NCBI GenBank assembly: GCA_959347315.1
Contig: OY365806.1
Coordinates: 28,186,815 to 28,250,814 of the forward strand
Reading direction: 5' to 3'
Origin: Bimastos eiseni
Lineage: Eukaryota > Annelida > Clitellata > Crassiclitellata > Lumbricidae
Length of the DNA stretch: 64,000 bases
Positions 14,401 to 26,517 of the stretch are shown one piece after another. The translations under genes and the position numbers were made by a program. The stretch's first letter is position 1, and each line of letters opens with the position of its first letter. The notes below the pieces were generated by a model. It worked only from the letters and a program-made list of their open reading frames with translations, was not told the DNA's origin and did not search any database.

Positions 14401-16468
14401 AGTTGGTCTTCTGTTTGTTCTGATTGATATGACCTGAATGCTAACCCCTGCTGTGGATACGATTCTCCAGATGCCCAATGACGTCTCATCCGACAATTTC
14501 AAGCGTCCTGCCAAGACTCCTAAAAGAATATACAAAGCAGCCGTGAGCAATTCTTCAAACTCTTTCCTGTAACGCGCAGCCTCATTTGGCGAGTTCTGCG
14601 AGTTGAGTTTGCGTGTTCAATCTCTCGAGTCATCTCGAGGTACAGTTAATTATAGAGTCTAATAGTGGCGTTGAAGTCATCAAAGAACAATGTTTATGCG
14701 ATGAGACTATTATTTTCGTACCTGTATCATTCTTCTGCATCAACCATTGCATGATTTTGTTACTCATCGGATCCTACAACGCAGAGAACAATCTCTAATT
14801 TCCAGAAAATAACAATTAAATATGTTCCAACCAATTTGAAATAAGAATTAAATAAAATTTTAATGGGAAACTTTATCGCTGTCTATCCTACATAGGTTTC
14901 TCGAGAAAAAATGCTGTATATCATAACATTAAAAATAAACTTAGAGAATACGTTACCAACTAAATTTTATTACAGACGTGTGTCAATTCCTTCCGTCAAT
15001 CAGCGCCCCTAAGCCTATAATAGTGACCGTGACTCTTATTAGCTCATCGTGACTCCAAAACCCAACAGTATTGGGCTTATCAATTGCGTGGTATTACTAA
15101 ATGCAAATAAGTTTTATTATTCATACCAGTGTGCTACGGGAAAGATTAGATATTATTTAAATTACTTATGGTAACTTTTCCGACAGCCTTTGCTGCAATA
15201 TCATTCGAGATATTGACAAGGCCTGTCACACGACATTTATAATAATATTATTAAAAAATATTGAAAATCCCTGTCTATATAAAAACACGACATTCTTTCT
15301 GTACGATAAGAAATTAAATAAACGGGAAAAATAACCACAGAAGCAAATAGGAATCTAATCGGATACTTACATAGATCACGATATCTATGAATCCCTTGTA
15401 AGGCTTCAAATCCGGATAAAGTGCTATGGCACGCATCAGCACTGGATAAAAGAGAAACCGTGTTGTCGTTTAAAGAAATAAAGAAATTACAGAAAAAATA
15501 AACACTTAAATGCGAGTAAAGCAATAATAAATATGAAGAACTCAGTGAGGAATCGTAATTCTGTATAGCTAATATTTGGTCGGCCTTCCGTTCAACAATA
15601 ATATCGAGATAAGTAAGTATGTGCATTTCGGCAGACTTGAGCTCTAAAAGCTCTAAAAATCAGCAAAAGCTTATTTGTTTATTTGAAACTAGCTATTCTA
15701 CTATGAAGAAATTGAAAAACAGGAGGAGGACGAAGAAGAAGACGACGAAGAAGAACGTGAAGAGGAGGAACAAGAAGAAGAGGAAATGGAAGTGGATGCA
15801 GAAATTGAAGAATAAGAGACAGAAGAAGAGGCAGTAAAAAAACACGAAGGTAGATAAATAAAGAGAAGAAGACGAATGAGACGAAGAAGAAGAAAAAGAA
15901 CAACAACAACAACAACGACAACGACAATACCAACAAGAAGAACAAGAAGAAGAACAAGGGCAAGAGCAAGAGGAATAAGAAGAAGAAATAGAAGATATAA
16001 AAGCTAGTATAAGATGTAGCCATGTGAATGAAGTGTCAGCGACTTAATTTTCTTTGCAATGTCACATGATAAGGAAGAGCGGCCAGTTGTATCCCTCAGC
16101 GTCTGATTAGTCCGCCAGTCAGTGAAATCATTATACTTATTTCGCCTATGATGGGGCGTAGATTGAACAGTAACTTTGAACATAATGTATGCCCTGGTGG
16201 CAATTTGAACGTCGACCTCTTGTAGTAGTAGCAGACGTGCTGAGTATCTTAGAAGAGCGCGATAGTCTGGGTTGCGTGATAGTCCAGTATTCTATGCATA
16301 TTGCTATCAAAACAACAGGTATGCAGGCCTAAAATAGAATTGAGAAAATCCTAACCGATGCTAACTTAAACTTTAAATATTAATAATAAGAGCCGTAATT
16401 GACACAATGGAAAATAAAAATATTTATAGTTTAGTATCTGCTGGAATTTTCAGTACGTCAGGACTAAA

Positions 16469-16561
<93 letters not shown>

Positions 16562-19500
16562 CTGCGCTTATCGTCCTTTTGGACGTTTTTTGGACTGTTT
16601 TTCTTAGCATTTCGTAAGGATTCGCCTGGCCTACATTCGCGCATGCGCATTTCGAATTGGCGGGCGTATTTGTTTACAACCGACATTCACACACCTGTTC
16701 CTACCCAATAGATTTCATATCCTAAAATACCTGTACGCTGGTATTTCCCTGTCTGTTGTGCACCATACGTTCGGGTGCGCTGGTCACCTTTGAGGTCATG
16801 CCCTGCATCTGGCGCATGACTATTTTTAGAGTGGACCTATGAGAGTTCATTTGTGTAAGGGTTGTCACGGATGTCTCAGCCCGAGAGAAAACCCAGAGGC
16901 ATTTGCAGCCACTGCTTGTCTGCAAGACAGCTGCACTCAAGAGGGGCGCTGGTTCACCTTCACGGCCCTAGGGATAGCCTCTGCCTGGGGTCCAATTGTC
17001 CGCCGCTGGAGCGCTTAGCGAGCGGAGCGGCGCCGTCCGACACGGATGGAGGAGTCGACGGCGGGGCCGAGGGGCACCGGGTGAATACACCCGTTGCGGT
17101 TTTGTCGACGTTATCCATCTGGCCTGTAATGACTGCTGCTGAGGGCCGCGCTGCCGATATTTCACACCCAGAGTCCCGCGGGCCTCTTCTCAGGCGCATT
17201 TGTAAGGGGGCCCGCCCAGCTTGCGCTCAGGCTTTGACCTCGACTCTCCTCAACATATGCAGAAGACCACAATCCACAAAAACTTGGTTGACCTTGCTTG
17301 AATTCGCCCCCTCGATCCTCGCTCAACCATCAAGGGCGGGTAGACGTCGCAACATGACAACTGTGATCAAGAACCGGACCGAAAAATGGTTGTAGGACCC
17401 TGAATCACTCAGAGAGGAATTGGGCCACGCGGGATATCGGACTAGTCGCCGGAGCAAAAGTGAGATGCTGCTGGCTGCCATTAACTCCAAACTAGAGGAC
17501 GGCAATATAAGGGCGGCGGTGCGCATTTTGTGCGAGGGTGGGCAATCGGCTCTTGTAAACGAAGATAATCTCCTACTACTGCAAGAAAAACATCCTAAGG
17601 ATCTCTTTCCGGAGGCCCTCGAGAGTCTTCCAGACCCAGCTTCGGTCGGAGCGTGGCAGGCGACGGCTGAGGATGTACTGGAGGCGATCCTCACATTTCC
17701 GACGGGATCGGCTGGTGGCCCGGACGGATTTAGACCGGACCACTTGAAGGACCTGGTTTGATTCGGCGGGGCGGCGCAGCATCTTGTCGAGGCCCTTGCA
17801 GATTTTACAAACTTGCTGCTCCGTGGTGACTGACCCCCCCCCCCCCCGAAGTTAGACCAATTTTGTTTGGCGGCAACATGATTGCCCTGAATAAAGACTC
17901 GGGGGGACTCAGGCCTATTGCTGTGGGCTACGTATGGTAAAGATTGGCGGCCAAATGCGCCAACAAATACGCAACGACGAAGTTAACATCTTATTTTGCA
18001 CCATCAATGACATCGTTTGGCGGTCTCTTCTCAGGGCTCAGATACCGAGCACCAAGGAACCGGTCGGCCTATTTAGATCTGATGGGAAGAGGCCCGACGG
18101 GGCAACGCTCATCCCTTGGTCGAGGGGGAAGTACCTGGTATGGGATGCTACAATTGTTCATACCTGTGCTGCCTCGTACATAACCCAGCTGGGGAGAAGG
18201 GACCTGCGTCGGTTCAGGCGGCAGAGCGCAAAACTCTAAAATACGGTGGACTACCTGCCTCCTATGATTTCCAACCGCTCGCTATTGAGACAATGGGTCG
18301 CTTCAACCCCTCGGCGTTGGATTTCATCAGCGAAATCGGTAGCCGGATTTCTCTTGTAAGTGGCGACAGACGTGAGACGACCTTTTCAGCGCATTTCTGT
18401 TTGCATCCAACGCTACAACCTAGTCGCTTTCATGGGCACCTTTCTGTTGACCCCAGAAGACGAGGCCTGACCCTCCGGACAATAAAATCTCTACATTAAT
18501 AATCTCTAAGTCGCTTGGGGAATAAAGTACCTCAGGGCAAAAATAAATAAATAAAATAAAATAACATAATAATGATAATAATAACAATACTAAATATGGG
18601 CAATGTCTCACCTGTTTGGCCTGGCTTGTAAATGGCCTTGTCAGTTTGAATGAACAGTGACAGAGTCTTGCGCTTTAGAGAGACACTACGCGAGTCTAAA
18701 AAATTGAAACCACCTGTTCCAATTGCCTCCAGAATGTAATACGTCCCCGGGACATTATCTGGAACCTACAAGTACCAAACTTATCACACGACCCATCGTA
18801 AAAGAGAATGCAATTTTAAAAAGCATATTTATAACTTAAATTGGAAAGGCCAACAATGCAACCCTAAAGCAATGCAATACGAAAAAGATACAGACGAATA
18901 CCAAAAAATCTAAATTAAACCGAGCGTATACTTGAGCATTTTATTCCAGTTGTGTGGCTTTGCATGGTTGCCAGACGAGTTTTCCATTAACGATGTATTG
19001 TGCAAGGACAAACACTTGACACAAACTAGTACAATTATTAGTTGTTTACAGGTATCGAAACCAATTTGGCTTTTAGATCTTGCTGAGACATCATTTACGG
19101 ACCATCTGAAGAAGCCCTCTCCTGAGTCAATAGATAGACAGAGGACCACATCGCATTGCCTCCCTGAGTGAAGGACTAGATAAAATTGTTCCATTAAGCT
19201 AAGAGTGATAATAATAGATTTCAGAGGAGTGTTCTTTGGTCCATCCAATTCAAATGATACTGTAAATCATTCAATGTTTCCTATAAAATTAACAAATTAT
19301 GCTTAGATTGGATTACTAACTATTTAACTACCAGTAAGCATGGAGTGCTGTATAACGGGTCCTAGTCTGACTCACTGGATAGGCCTATAGCTTGTGGAGT
19401 CACTCAAAACCATTGTTGTTTTATTATATATGTAGGCCTTAACAATATTCATGCTGCCTCATCTTTTCTAGAATTCGTTATATTGACTCTTGGATTGACG

Positions 19501-22500
19501 CCACTGGATTCCAGGGAAACAGCACAACACTGATAATTGTGGTGTAGGTATATATATATATATATTCGCACAAACTAGTGAAGAATATTGGCATCATCTT
19601 TTGGATTATATATGTATATTTCCTGGGAAGACACATCAAAGTATATATTATTCAATTAAATGAAATCAGTTTTTTTAGTAGCCAACAGGAAACGAAACTT
19701 ACAATAAGCCAACAAACATCCCTAACCGTTGAGGGCTTACTGGAGACCCAATTACTGGTCTGAGGTCCCTCTGGTTAGGGTCAACTGAGCGAGCAAAGTA
19801 GGCTATAAAGTGTAGGTGCCAGCTAACTGAGTAAGACTAGGGGATTGTCAAGTGCGTCAGATCATTGTGTACAATGAAAATATCATTTGAAAATTCTAGA
19901 TTTCGTTTTCGTGTTGGATTGGCATCAATAAGATGTCGATAAAATAAGAATGTCTTGAGTAATGAGTTATCTTTTGTCTTTGCCTCTCATTGTAACACTA
20001 CTTTCATCTGACAATTCTTCAGAAAGACAGTATTGGCGGAAGCGAGTCTTTCAATTATAGCATCACTCGTTATCCTTTCAACACAAAACACTTTCTAGGT
20101 CACCTGCTGAGCGTGTAGTGTGACCTACTATGGACATTAGTCTACGCTTATAATAAGTATGTACTTTCGTATGCGTGTATACGTAGGCCTAAGCGTATAC
20201 GCTAATTACTTGATGTATGTAAGAAGAAAGTAAACCAGTATGTATACATACCATGAGAGAAACGATCTGTGTAACGTCTGGAAAAACACAATAAAACAAT
20301 TAGCACATCGCTCGCAAGCATTTCTATTTGGTCTATATAATATTTATCCAGGATTTGAAGCAACAGAGCCAGAAAGCGCGTCGAAAATTCATATGTGCTG
20401 ACTTTTATACGAGTAATAAGTGCCTTGAACTGCCGTAAATAACAAAGTTACTAAACAATTTTTTTTAAAGTAGTGATGGCTTGGATATGGTCTGGAAACA
20501 ATTAGAAAAAATGACAGTCTGCATATTTATACTGCTGTGCATTTAAGCGTGTGGCTGCAATGCCGGTGTAGGAGGCTAAATTAATTCCCCGGATAAATTA
20601 ACTCCCGGAGTGTATTGTACCTAGGATATATTGACTCTGAAGTTAATTGTACCTAGGATAAATACACTTCCCACCTGCGAATAAATACTCCCCGGAAGTC
20701 AATTCTACTTAGGACAAACTGACTCCCGAGGAGTTAATTCCCCCTAGGATAAACTGACTCCCGGGGAGTTAATTCCCCCTAGGATAAACTGACTCCCACA
20801 GCTTATGCAATAGGGGAGTTAATTCTTCATAGGAAAAATTGACTCCTATACTTAATGCAGCAGGGTAACAATAGCAATAGCAATAACGATAAAAGCAATA
20901 ACAGCTATAGCAGTAATAACAGCAATAACAGTATTAACTGCAATAACAATCTCAATAACAATAATAACAACAATAACAATAAAATTAACAAGAGCGATCA
21001 CAATGACGATGGCAATGACAATAACAATAGCAATAGCAACTACAAGAACAGCAATTACAGCAACAACAGTAATAACAGCAATAACAGCAATAACAATAAA
21101 AATAACAAGAACGATCACAATGACAATGGCAATGACAATAACAATAGCAGCTATTGTATTGCTATTGATAATGCTATTGCTATTGCTTGTGTTATTGTTA
21201 TTGTTGTTATTGTTATTCCTGTTATTGCTGTTATTGTTATTGCTGTTGATGTTGTCATTGTTATTATTATTTTGTATTGTTATTATTATTGCTGCTATTG
21301 TTGTTATTGTTATTGATATTGCTACTGCAATTGGTATTGTTTTCGTTTTCGTTATTGTTGTTATCGTTATTGCTGGTATTGCTGTTATTGTTATTGCTGT
21401 TGTTATTGAAATATGTTATTGTTATTATTATTGTTATTGCTGTTGATGTTATTGCTGTTATTGTTACTGTTATTGCTATTTATCCTAGGAAGAATTAGCT
21501 CCCTGGGAGTCAGTTTGTTCTAAGTAGAATTAACTACCCTACTGCATTAAGTATAGGAGTCAATTTATCCTAGGAAGGATTAACTCTCCGGGAGTAAGTC
21601 TGTCCTAGGTAGAATTAACTCCCCTATTGCCTCAGATATGGGAGTCAATTTATCCTACAAGGAGTTAATTCCCGGTAGTCAGTTTGTCCTAAGTAGAATT
21701 AACTCCCTATTTCATTCGGTATGGAAGTCAATTTATCCTAGGAAGAATTAATTCCATGAGAGTGTCTATTCACCAGCGGGAGTGTGTGTGTCCTAGGTAC
21801 AATGCACTCCACTACTCAATTGTTCCTAGGAGGAATTAACTCCCGGGTAAATTTATCCTAGGACAAATGAACCCGGGAGTGTTTAAGACGGGGAGTGTAT
21901 TTGGCCTACTACACCGGCATTTGCAAGGACATTGTTTTGAACTCACGTGGACTCCGTACGGAATCTACGGATACCATATGAATATTATGCATCTATGTGG
22001 GCAAAGCATCTACATTATACACGCCTGTCTTGGTGCAACTCCGCCGCTGATTCGCCTGATGATACGAAGGATATTTGGAATCAGGTGAAAACTTAAATGC
22101 TGTGAAGCGCTGACGACTTACTATCTGTGAGAATTACGGCCCTTTCACTAAGTACGTTGTTGTCCGATGATCTCAGACGAAGTGTCATGTTGACGTCACC
22201 GTCGACGTTGTAACAGGTGGCTGATATGTTGTATGCTGAAGACGGTCGAAATACTTTGGAGGCAACGATCGTGTAATGCCTGTCGGAAAGATCAGAACCT
22301 CTGGATATGTGGACATGTTTTGACAAAGCTTTTATCGTTATTGTTGGTGCTATCCAATACTGTTGCTACTGACTGTACAACTGCCATAATTATTATTATT
22401 TTGTACACAGTGTACATGTATTAGGCCTACTATACAGGCCGTTGCTGCTGAGGTGAACAATATAAAAGCTAATTGATTGCTGTTATTATTATTATTATTA

Positions 22501-23073
22501 TTATTATTATAGATCTATATTATTATTATGTCACATATAGTGTTATTCATCATTGGCATTGCCAACGGATCTGTCATCAGGCTATCTGGGTCGCCGCTTG
22601 TCAGTGGATTGTAATCTTGACATAGTGCCCTGAAAAGCCACCGCATTGAAACGTTGGATCAATGCCGACAAGTTCTGGAAAAGGAAGTTTGTCTCTCGGG
22701 TGTCACCGGTAGTTGTCGAAAGTCGGCGTCCAGTCTCAGACAGAAAGGCGAGGCCCTCACTATTGAGGGGACCGAAGGTTTCTATAGCGATTGGAACAAA
22801 AGTGTATTTCTTCTCTAGCTCAGAATATTTTGTGTGTTTCCTTGTGGCTGCTATCTCCGCCGCTCCTCCAGCTGTGGAAGCTGTCTCGGGGATATAAGAA
22901 GCGGCCACTGTGTCCACCACAGTCGCGTCCCAAAGTAAGGCCCGCCCCCCACTCCACAGTATCAGGGTCTGCCCGTCCGGTCTCTTTCCATCTAATCTGG
23001 AAAGACCTGACGGTTCCTTGACCGCTGGAATACCGGCTCTGTTGAGGCTGCGATGGATAAGGTCGTTGATATT

Positions 23074-23104
<31 letters not shown>

Positions 23105-26100
23105 TTATTGTTATAGGTTTTCGTCCCCATCGGGCTGAACAAAAGAGCCCCTGAATGCCACTGCATTAAAACGTTGTGTACAAATAGATAGACGTTGAAA
23201 AAGATGAGTTGTTTCGCGAGGGTCTCCCGTTGCCTGTGTCATACGGCGGCCCAGCTCTTGTAGAAACTCCATTGCAGTACGGTTTATGGGGCCCAGTGAT
23301 TCGATGATCACTGGCACAAAATCATGCGTGGTAGGGAGGGATGAGTACTTGATGCACTTTCGTTCTGCGGCATGTTCTGCTGCTCCACCGGCTGTTGATG
23401 CTGTCAGATGTACATAAGAGGATGCGCATGTGTGAATGCCTGTTGCGTCCCATGCTAGGTGTCTGCCTCTCGCCCATGGGATCAATGTGGCGCCATCTGG
23501 TCTCTTGCCATCGGTGCGGATCAGTCTCGATGGTTCTCTTGAGCTCGGAATGTCCGCTTTCAAGAGAGCTCTCCAGATTATTTCATTTATGGCAGAGTGT
23601 CGTGCTGCTCTTCCCATTGATCTTCTGCAGACCAGACCGTGATGTCCATCTGGATCAACGCTCTCCCCGCATTGACATGGATGCGGTGCACAGAGCACTA
23701 GTCCTAGGCTAAGTTCTGCCGCAACCCTGACCGCCTCATTGTTTAATTCCAACCCGCAGGAAGCCAAAGGGATAGTCCAAAGCAAGTCTCCGTCGTGCGG
23801 GGCAGATAATGTTCGCATTCTGGCTTGACTAAGTGGGTTGTCGCATCCGGACCAGACTTTCGCTTTATTTTCGTTTATCATAGGTCTGTCCCAGGTCTTA
23901 TGTTGGATCGGAACCGGTATCATCGTCACTGGAAGGGAATCCTTACGAACGTTGAACATTTCCTTTTTCCTTCTGGTACACGTCGTTCCACTCTTCCACG
24001 GCTAAGATGGCGCTCACGAGCGAGACGGTCGACGCAGCTGACGCCAAATAGGCTGAAGTTGCCAGCATCGATACCCGCCTGGTCCCGAGTCCTCCATCTC
24101 TAATCGGGAGCGAAGCCTGTAACCACTGAATGTCATTGAGCTCCGTGTTGAGGATCTTCTCCAGTCCTGTTTTAGTCGGATGGTCTATTGTCTCCAGTAA
24201 CGGGTGGTTCCAGCACGGAGAAGTCCGCAGCAGGTAAGTCATCTTTGCCGCCCCGAAACAGGATCTCAGCATTATGAGGGCTGCTTGTGACTGGAGGTCC
24301 ATAAGGTCTTTCAATATTCGATCAAATTGTTCGCTGTGTTCTTGCAAGGCTTCATCAAGGGCCTTCCCTCTGAAAAGTGGAGAACCCAAGAGGGTCAGTT
24401 CCTCTGGTTCTCGTCTTCTGAAGTCCTCAAAACCCTCTCCAATGAACTCTACCTCCGAGTAGTATTCACATTTAAGTCTGTTCAGAGAAATTCCGAGCGT
24501 TGTCTCAAGCTCTTTTATCTTTGTCAAATCTTGCCGAACGTCATCCACGTTTTCACCTAGGGAAAGATCATCGAGGTACCCAAGCTTGAACGGAGATCGC
24601 AACTCCCTTAACGTCGGCTGCAGGGGCAGGCAAAACAGCGGAGGCCCTAGCGGGTCTCCCTGCTGTGGTCCCATCCTAGATCTCACTATAAATCGACCGA
24701 ATTGTAGGTTGGCCTCAATTGAATATGACTGGTGGGTGAACGCATAGAGTTCTGGGATGGTGTCATGGGCGGCTCGAAGCATTACATCTCTCCGCAGTGT
24801 GTTGGAAGCATTTGCGAAGTCCAGTTTTACAAAGATTTGGTCTCGTTGCATGTTCGCCACAAAGTTTCTTGCGGCGTGAACCGCTGCCTCTCCCCCTCCA
24901 GGGGTTGCAATGCCTACCTGGAACGGGGTGAAGAACTCTCCCACTCTTTTCAGGGCGTAATTATTGGCACATTTTGCTGCCAGCCTGCGCCATACATATC
25001 CGATGACTATCGGTCTGAGGCCCTCTGATTTCTTGGAAAGAGCGATAAGAGAGCCTCCAAATATCAGTTCACGTAACGCGAGTGGACAATCACCACGCAG
25101 CAGTACATTCATGAAGTCCGTCGTAGACTGGAGTAATGTACCAGCCAATTCCCTGGTGTTTATTAGTTCGAGAAGATGCTGAAGGCGGAACCCATCTGGA
25201 CCCCCCGCTGAACCCGCCGGGGACGATCTAATCGCATCTTCCACTTCTCTCACAGTGACCTGGAAAGAACACGTTTGTGACGACTCAGGCAAGTCTGACA
25301 TTTGGTAAGTCCATCCATTTGCTGGGTGTCTTTTCTGCATAGCGTTAAGTGATTCGGTAGCCGCCTCGACTGGGCGGTCCTGACTGCAGAGTATACGTGA
25401 TGAGGCCCTGATGTTGCCATCCTCCACCTTGGCATTCACCGCTGCCAAAAACATTTCTCGAGCATCTACCCTCCTTCGTGTCCCTGACGCACAATCTGCT
25501 TCCACATTATCCTCTCTCGCGTAGTCCTTATTCTCGAGGCGTCTTTTAACCACATTTGCCGCGTTATGTGGCTGTGAAAGAACGCTGGAGGCAAAGCGAA
25601 GCAGCTGATGCCATGTCTCAATGTTACTTGGGTCGTTGTTAATGGAAGCCAGAATTCTCTCGAGGGCCTGTGAACAGGCGAATCGAGTAGCCTTCAGGAC
25701 ATGCTTCATGACGCCTCCGCTTTTTTTCTCGGGTGGTTGATATTTCCTGTTCCTTGATGCAGAACCGCCTTGCCTCGCTGGGTCAGCATTTCTGGCTCTT
25801 GCTGAGCACCGTCTGTCAATGATTGCCTGTCCGTCACCGATTTGTCCTGCCGCAGCTGGGTCAGTGGAGGTTTCCTCGAACCTGGGCACGGGCTGATACG
25901 CGGACCATGTAGGTGAACTGTGCCGTCTTTCAGGTGCAACTGTCTAACTGAAAGACAGTGACTGCATACCCTGCTCGCTTTTTTTAAGCCTGGTCCATCA
26001 ATCTGTGATTGGTCAGACTGTGATTGGCTGGATCGCATTGTCATGGATCTACACTCTACAGACTACACTCTGTCATATCAAACCCAGTCTTAATAGTAGT

Positions 26101-26453
26101 TTTAGATTAATTCGGGAATAAGATTCTCCTTCACTTTGTTTTCAAATGCACCCCCATTTAAATTACAAACGTTGCCATGATGATTGTGACGTCGTTCGAC
26201 AAAAATCATGGTGGACGGCCATCGACGTTAAAAGTTCAAAATTGCGTATGAAATCGACGATGGTAGAAAGTTTAACGAACCAATTGCGTTGTGTTCTTAG
26301 CAGTTCAGCTATAGTGGAAATGATCCATCGTGTCACGAGTTGCTATTTAATTAAAAGACGCTAAAACCCAACTCTGACGAAAACGTGAACCGCAGTAATT
26401 TTTGTTTAAAAGTAGAACGTTAAAGATTTTATCACCTACGATGTCCGCTGAGG

Positions 26454-26517
<64 letters not shown>

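Noticed and set aside
14209..14445. Continuation of the exon 7 frame
   Set aside because: Past the GTTAGC donor there is no A2M resemblance and the frame runs into a LINE leader; intron read-through.
15619..16023. Lys/Arg-rich and Leu/Phe-rich open frames
   Set aside because: Translation of the GAA-rich tract on either strand.
16407..16686. Poly-Ile / poly-Leu frames
   Set aside because: Translation of the (AAT)n microsatellite.
20852..21498. Asn-rich and hydrophobic frames, looking like membrane proteins
   Set aside because: Translation of the AATAAC/TTATTG core of the foldback element.
22646..25435. Plus-strand frames across retroelements A and B
   Set aside because: Antisense shadows of the RT and endonuclease frames.
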